Assembly (NCBI GenBank): GCA_024684065.1
Contig: JAIKXO010000291.1
Span: 1 to 28,984, forward strand
Origin: Lachnospiraceae bacterium
Lineage (GTDB): Bacteria; Bacillota_A; Clostridia; Lachnospirales; Lachnospiraceae
Length of the DNA: 28,984 nt
Reading direction: 5' to 3'
A program made the translations under genes and the position numbers. How positions within the stretch are numbered: the first letter of the stretch is position 1; the number at the start of each line of letters is the position of its first letter. The notes beneath the pieces were generated by a model that worked only from the letters and a program-made list of their open reading frames with translations, did no database searches and had not been told where the DNA came from. Shown piece by piece: positions 24,906-28,984 of this stretch.

Positions 24906-24917
24906 GTAAAAAGGGAC

Positions 24918-25526
24918 TTATATTTTCATGCTCACATAGTCTGTGGAATATTGGACCTCTCCGACCAGCCTGTATGAGCTCAGACCAGCTTCCGGCTCAT
25001 ATTCGAGCACGAAACCGCAGCCGTTGCCGCTCAGCCAGTCATAAAAGTCCCTCTTTGGCGTTGCGTAAACCTCAAGGATCGCCATGATCGTCCCTCCATG
25101 GGAAACTATCACCGCTTCCTTTTGCCCGTCAGAGACACACTCAGTTACAATCTCCTCAAAGGCCTTACAGACTCTCTTGGAAAACTCTTCTTTATCCTCC
25201 CCTCCGGGGCATCTGGTCTCACAGTTGTTATCCACCCATTTCCGGTACTCAGGATCTTCCTCCATTTCATCGGCGGTCCTCCCGTCAAAAACTCCGAAGT
25301 TCATTTCGTTGAGCCCCGGGACAGCTCTGAGCTTTGCGCCCGGAAAAAGAACTTTTGCCGTCTCAGAAGTCCTTTTCAGTCCCGAAACATAGACTGTCTC
25401 CGGTTCAAAATCCGCCTTCCTCAGTTTAGCTATACCCTCCTTTGAAAGGGAGATATCCCTCCTGCCCTGGTATCTCTTTTCTTTATTAAAATCAGTCTCT
25501 CCATGTCTTATAAGGTATAATAACAT
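24918..25526 (-). CDS. Histidine phosphatase, possible alpha-ribazole phosphatase (CobC-like)
   Basis: A 202-residue phosphoglycerate-mutase-like phosphatase. The catalytic motif LIRHGETDFN is at residues 5-14, YVSGLKRTSETA gives the second arginine, GLNEMNFGVFDG (about 90-101) holds the acid residue, and VSHGGTIMA (about 143-151) the second histidine. LNEMNFG resembles CobC, which removes the phosphate from alpha-ribazole 5'-phosphate late in cobalamin assembly. It follows cbiET by 167 bp on the same strand, which supports that role, but general phosphatases of this family are common. The Shine-Dalgarno sequence (AAGGAAG) is rather distant from the ATG. Confidence 0.75.
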   Translation of the reverse strand: MLLYLIRHGETDFNKEKRYQGRRDISLSKEGIAKLRKADFEPETVYVSGLKRTSETAKVLFPGAKLRAVPGLNEMNFGVFDGRTADEMEEDPEYRKWVDNNCETRCPGGEDKEEFSKRVCKAFEEIVTECVSDGQKEAVIVSHGGTIMAILEVYATPKRDFYDWLSGNGCGFVLEYEPEAGLSSYRLVGEVQYSTDYVSMKI

Positions 25527-25562
25527 TGTTATTCTATTATCTTCCTTATTATCGTTTCTTTT

Positions 25563-25590
25563 TGATTAATTTCTTTTGATTAATTTCTTT
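25563..25590. repeat. Two perfect tandem copies of a 14-bp unit
   Basis: TGATTAATTTCTTT occurs twice without a gap, with partial copies at both ends, in the AT-rich 167-bp gap between cbiET and the histidine phosphatase. It lies about 40-65 bp upstream of the phosphatase ATG, so it may lie in its leader or promoter. Confidence 0.7.
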
Positions 25591-25693
25591 GATGAAGTCT
25601 TTTAATGATTAATTCTATAAAGATAAATATTTCTTATGATCTATATTTCTTAACAGTACGGCCTTTCATTATGCATAAAAAACAAAAACAATC

Positions 25694-27151
25694 TCAGAAA
25701 TCCTCAGTAAAATACCGGGATTTCTTCGTTTCCGGTACTGCAAGCACGATATATATCGGATTTTCCGCCATCATCATATGTTTTCCGCCTATATGCCTCG
25801 AACGTGAGACGCTTATCTGCTCAACCTCAGTTATATAGCCTGAGCTTTCCAGAAAGGCCACTCCCTGCCAAAGGGTTTCAAGTAATATGGCCGTATAGCA
25901 GATAACCGCTTCAGGATATCTCTTTCGGATATACAGGATTATCTCCTCAAGCCTGCCGCCTGAACCGCCTATAAAGACCTTATCAATCTTAACCCCCTCA
26001 AGCTGTTCATCGGATAATATATCCGGCGCCTCTCCTTTTATTATGCTAAGATTCCAGGCACCGAATATGTTTTTATTTTCGGAAAGGATATCAACAGCTT
26101 CCTTTTCTATGGCTATTACCTTTCCCGCAAGCTTTGACAGCTCTATGCTGACCCCGCCTGTCCCCGCTCCGATATCAAGTAATGTATCTTTACTGCAAAC
26201 CTGAAGCTTTGACGCTATAAGGGTCCTGATATTCCGCTTTGTAATAGGTAAGTCTCCCCTTTTAAATAATCTGTCAGGGATTCCCACTCCCTTATGATCA
26301 ATGACCGGTATATGGCGGCTGCAATGGACGATCAGCACCACAAGAGCGTTGTCACCGGATTTTTGGTAAACGTCCTGCATTCTTCCGATATTATTGTCCT
26401 CTGACAGCCTTTTACGGATATTGAGTACCGAATCCGAAGCAATAACCTCTTCCCTGTACGAGAGATTTATCCCTATAGTGACATCTCCACGGTAGCCTGT
26501 ATTTATTATCCGGTCACAGATACTGGCCGCATCATCGATACCTCCGGTCAGCACAAAAATATCCTTCTTCCCGCAGATCTTTTTTTCAATATCCTCCCTC
26601 GCAGTCCCATGTGTGGATATGATCTCGAGTCCGGCCCAGTTTACTGCCAGTTTGGAAGCAAAATACTGCAGGCAGGAAATCCCCGGTACCATCCTGTGAT
26701 CCGCCTCGAAACAGTTTTCGTTCAGAAGCTTTAACAAAGCCTGCGCTCCTGAAAAAAAAGAGCAGTCACCGCTGAAAAGTACGGAAACGCTCATATCCTT
26801 ATCTTCCTTTTCAAGCTCCTTTATAAGCGATAGTGCCTCTTTGCCGTATGTTTTTGAGACTATGAACCGCTTCCCCTCAGATGGAATCCTTCCGAAAAAC
26901 AGATCACGGCCGTTCTTTTTGTCCTCAGGTCCTTCGTTACGTTCTGCCGTTTGAACAGCCGCGGATTGAGCCTGACCAACTTTTGCATCTAAAGCAGTAG
27001 AGCCTTCGGATTTACTGAAAAAAAGCCTTTTCACGGTATTCAAAAGCCTCTGAGGACCGATAATGACCTCTGATCCATTCAGGCACCGGACAGCTTCAAG
27101 GGTAAGCTTATTTATATCACCCGTGCCACAGCCTATATAATTAATCTTCAC
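25694..27151 (-). CDS. cbiET: Fused CbiE-CbiT, (cobalt-)precorrin-7 C5- and -6B C15-methyltransferase
   Basis: Methylates C5 and C15 of the corrin ring and decarboxylates the C12 acetate side chain during cobalamin synthesis, using S-adenosylmethionine. Of 485 residues, about 1-270 are CbiE (tetrapyrrole methylase; KINYIGCGTGD at the start, FSGDCSFFSGA, VPGISCLQYFASKL) and about 290-480 are CbiT (LPITKRNIRTLIASKL and the binding loop LDIGAGTGGVSIELSKLAG, about 325-343). Residues about 46-90 form a hydrophilic insertion between the first two CbiE motifs. The GTG at 27151 is the start: AGGAGG lies 5 nt upstream and KINYIGCG follows. The ATG at 27193 would add 14 unlike residues and overlap cobK. 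It lies 28 bp after cobK. Confidence 0.93.
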   Translation of the reverse strand: MKINYIGCGTGDINKLTLEAVRCLNGSEVIIGPQRLLNTVKRLFFSKSEGSTALDAKVGQAQSAAVQTAERNEGPEDKKNGRDLFFGRIPSEGKRFIVSKTYGKEALSLIKELEKEDKDMSVSVLFSGDCSFFSGAQALLKLLNENCFEADHRMVPGISCLQYFASKLAVNWAGLEIISTHGTAREDIEKKICGKKDIFVLTGGIDDAASICDRIINTGYRGDVTIGINLSYREEVIASDSVLNIRKRLSEDNNIGRMQDVYQKSGDNALVVLIVHCSRHIPVIDHKGVGIPDRLFKRGDLPITKRNIRTLIASKLQVCSKDTLLDIGAGTGGVSIELSKLAGKVIAIEKEAVDILSENKNIFGAWNLSIIKGEAPDILSDEQLEGVKIDKVFIGGSGGRLEEIILYIRKRYPEAVICYTAILLETLWQGVAFLESSGYITEVEQISVSRSRHIGGKHMMMAENPIYIVLAVPETKKSRYFTEDF

Positions 27152-27179
27152 TAAAGCCTCCTTCTCATATGTAATGCCC

Positions 27180-28115
27180 TTAGCGGCAATCACTTCCGGC
27201 CGTTTTGAGCAGAGATCTTCTTATCTCGTCAAGAGTCATCCCTTCTTCCCGGGGCCTTTTTATTACGATAGCCTCACAGCCGGTATCTTCACAGGCTTTG
27301 AGTTTTTCCGGATATCCGCCCTCTTTTCCGCTTTCCTTTGTGACAAGATATTTTATTCCATACTGCCTTATCATCGCCGAATTGAGCTCCCTACTGAAGG
27401 GCCCCCACATTCCTATGATATTTTTATGGGATATACCGGTACTTAGACAGGCTTCTATAGACTGAACGGTCGGAAGAACCCTGGCATAGAGCCTGCTCCT
27501 TTCTATTTTTCCGTACTCCGCTAAATCCTTAACTCCCGTGGTAAGCAGGATTTTTCCTTCGCTTCTTAAAGGTTTCTTTTGTTCGTAAACCTCCGGCCCG
27601 TTCTCCAAAGAACCCGGGCTTTCCTTATCTCTTAACAGCTCTGCCGCCTCTGACGGGCCTGAAACGAAGGTTATCCTGAGAGATCCCCCGTTAAGACCTG
27701 CTGCCTTGGCAGGGTCAGAGGCAGGGGAAGCATCTGATAAGCGTATCATGTCTGATACGTTTTTATCAAAAGTGATATCCGATGAAAACATTCCCTCTGA
27801 CTCCCGTATAAGCCTCAGATACTCAGTACCTGCTTTTTTACAGGCTTCCTTGAGGTTTTTCGTGATCTCCAGGGCATATGGATGGGTCGCGTCCAGACAG
27901 GCGTCATATTCCTTAACAAGACCGGTAAGCTCGGAAAGAGTTTTCCTTCCGACGATTACCTGAACTTTACCGGCTTCCTTCCTGGATCCGTTTGATCTGA
28001 ACGCTTCCTCGCCTATATCAGTCGCGACACTGACACATACCTCGTGACCATCCCGCAAAAGAGCCACGGCAGCTTCCCTGCCCTCGGTTGTCCCCGAAAA
28101 AACCACGATCCTCAT
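27180..28115 (-). CDS. cbiJ: (Cobalt-)precorrin-6A reductase
   Basis: Reduces precorrin-6A or cobalt-precorrin-6A to the 6B form with NAD(P)H. The start IVVFSGTTEGREAAVALLRDGHEV is the family's N-terminal nucleotide-binding segment, DATHPYALEITKNLKEAC is the diagnostic CobK/CbiJ motif (about 75-92), then YLRLIRE, LLTTGVKDL and YARVLPT follow in order. At 311 residues it is about 50 longer than usual; the extra length is a charged, Ser/Gly/Pro-rich stretch at about residues 128-190. The ATG overlaps the cbiH stop by four bases (ATGA), so translation is coupled. Confidence 0.92.
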   Translation of the reverse strand: MRIVVFSGTTEGREAAVALLRDGHEVCVSVATDIGEEAFRSNGSRKEAGKVQVIVGRKTLSELTGLVKEYDACLDATHPYALEITKNLKEACKKAGTEYLRLIRESEGMFSSDITFDKNVSDMIRLSDASPASDPAKAAGLNGGSLRITFVSGPSEAAELLRDKESPGSLENGPEVYEQKKPLRSEGKILLTTGVKDLAEYGKIERSRLYARVLPTVQSIEACLSTGISHKNIIGMWGPFSRELNSAMIRQYGIKYLVTKESGKEGGYPEKLKACEDTGCEAIVIKRPREEGMTLDEIRRSLLKTAGSDCR

Positions 28116-28834
28116 CTGTAGCCCCGCCCTGTAATAAGCCTTGCTCCCGATATATAAGTATTTGAAGCCCCGATAAAGACGGTCGTGAACATATCAAGCT
28201 CTGAATTCTTAAGCTCTGCCAGGGTAAGAGTATGTATCTCCTCCCCTTCCCTCCCGACATTCCTTACATAACCACAGGCAGTATCGGGATCTTTAACTTC
28301 CATGATGATATCACAGGCTTTTTTCAGGTGTTCCGGCCTGCCCTTTGACATGGGATTATATATCACAATACAAAAATCTCCCACAGAAGCGCTTCTAAGC
28401 CTCTTTTCAATAACCTCCCAGGGTGTCATAAGATCAGAAAGAGAGATCACGCAGAAATCGTTCATGAGCGGCGCCCCCAGCTTTGCTGCCCCTGAAACCG
28501 CGGCGGTGATCCCGGGCACCACCTCAGCCTCGATCCCGTATTCCTCTGCCATTTCAATAACGGGACCTGCCATTCCGTAGATTCCGGAGTCCCCGCTTGA
28601 AAGCATTCCGGTAATCCTCCCGTCCCTTGCCTGCTCGCACGCGTATCTGCATCTTTCAAGCTCCTGCCCCATGGGTGTCTCATAATATTCTTTATCGGGA
28701 AAATATTTCTTTATCAGTGCGGTATAAACATGATAACCGCACAGCAGCTCACAGGCCTTTATGGCCTCTCTTGCCTGAAATGTAAGCAACCCGTCGTTTC
28801 CCGGCCCTATTCCTATCACAAAAAGCTTACCCAT
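28112..28834 (-). CDS. cbiH: (Cobalt-)precorrin-3B C17-methyltransferase
   Basis: Methylates C17 with ring contraction in cobalamin synthesis. The 240-residue protein is a tetrapyrrole methylase of normal CbiH/CobJ length: GKLFVIGIGPGNDGLLT at the N terminus, the S-adenosylmethionine-loop segment MLSSGDSGIYGMAGPVIE, EVVPGITAAVSGAAKLGAPL and IVIYNPMSKGRPEHL. The ATG at 28834 has AAGGAGG 6 nt upstream; the frame to 28915 would read through the hairpin repeat and is rejected. It is the first visible gene of cbiH-cobK-cbiET; further cobalamin genes are expected beyond the right edge. The repeat upstream sits in its leader or in the gap after the next gene. Confidence 0.93.
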   Translation of the reverse strand: MGKLFVIGIGPGNDGLLTFQAREAIKACELLCGYHVYTALIKKYFPDKEYYETPMGQELERCRYACEQARDGRITGMLSSGDSGIYGMAGPVIEMAEEYGIEAEVVPGITAAVSGAAKLGAPLMNDFCVISLSDLMTPWEVIEKRLRSASVGDFCIVIYNPMSKGRPEHLKKACDIIMEVKDPDTACGYVRNVGREGEEIHTLTLAELKNSELDMFTTVFIGASNTYISGARLITGRGYR

Positions 28835-28853
28835 GTATGACCTCCTTTCCTCA

Positions 28854-28970
28854 CTGCGCCGATCTGCGCAGCAAATCGTGTGCTTAGACATAAACGCAGG
28901 TTTATGCCGAACCAATTCGGCATTTACTTTAGCAAATGTCGAATAAGCTCAGACTGATTCGCAGACCGAA
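28854..28970 (-). repeat. Hairpin repeat copy before cbiH
   Basis: About 117 bp, matching 24394-24510 nearly throughout, with one single-base length difference. On the minus strand it folds into CATTTGC/GTAAATG, CCGAA/TTCGG, CATAAAC/GTTTATG and a long final hairpin CGATTTGC/GCAGATCG around TGC. It ends about 8-10 nt before the cbiH Shine-Dalgarno sequence. Pairs differ between the two copies but pairing is kept (for example CCAAA/TTTGG against CCGAA/TTCGG), which points to selection on RNA or DNA folding. Confidence 0.8.
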
Positions 28971-28984
28971 GCATTTCCTTTCAT

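Larger units (their letters stand above)
24383..24917. other. 535-bp non-coding region between the histidine phosphatase and udp
   Basis: Contains, from the udp side: the udp Shine-Dalgarno sequence, hairpin repeat copy (24394-24510), a leader segment without recognised content, the udp promoter with an inverted repeat (24611-24647), then a large folded block with a 49-codon frame (24688-24905). No ordinary gene is visible. A 67-codon frame that reads through the repeat was rejected. Confidence 0.6.

Noticed and set aside
24383..24917. Cobalamin riboswitch
   Set aside because: The gap is downstream, not upstream, of the cobalamin genes, and I could not find the conserved B12-box pattern on either strand.

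Overview
The window reads as a chromosomal segment of an anaerobic, low-to-mid GC Firmicute, most likely a Lachnospiraceae member near Butyrivibrio or Coprococcus. The evidence is the ptb-buk butyrate genes, a rhodanese-less ThiI next to its own cysteine desulfurase, a ChvE-type sugar transporter, anaerobic-type cobalamin genes, strong AGGAGG-like ribosome binding sites and sigma-A-like promoters. The family assignment is inference; the species cannot be fixed from the sequence. I see no tRNA, rRNA, transposase, phage gene or CRISPR array.

Layout, left to right. (1) 1-1076, minus: the start of buk and all of ptb, the last two steps of butyrate formation, with their own promoter. (2) 1160-3025, minus: a membrane diguanylate cyclase. 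(3) 3166-9109, minus: a tightly packed run prmA, rsmE, cysteine desulfurase, thiI and a DUF6311-like membrane protein, mostly translation-related modification and sulfur transfer. (4) 9476-12720, plus: manC and a GH3 glycosidase behind a potentially structured leader. (5) 12974-14131, minus: a DUF3048 (YerB-like) protein behind a strong promoter and a leader of about 175 nt. (6) 14386-15915, minus: one reading frame joining NadD and NadE, the last two steps of NAD synthesis. (7) 16131-23241, minus: apt, L-arabinose isomerase, an RpiB/LacAB-type isomerase, then a ChvE-type binding lipoprotein with ATPase and permease, an arabinose or multiple-monosaccharide uptake module. (8) 23597-24382, minus: uridine phosphorylase. 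(9) 24918-28834, minus: cobalamin genes cbiH, cobK/cbiJ and fused cbiET, followed by a CobC-like histidine phosphatase; the cluster probably continues to the right.

The least ordinary parts are the NadD-NadE fusion and the non-coding sequence. A family of imperfect, hairpin-rich repeats lies in at least three and perhaps five gaps. Two near full-length copies sit directly before the Shine-Dalgarno sequences of udp and cbiH; a third follows the GH3 gene in the other orientation. A second, unrelated, strongly folded block at about 24690-24905 separates the histidine phosphatase from udp and also holds a 49-codon reading frame. Long leaders before manC, apt and the DUF3048 gene have paired segments that could be regulatory.
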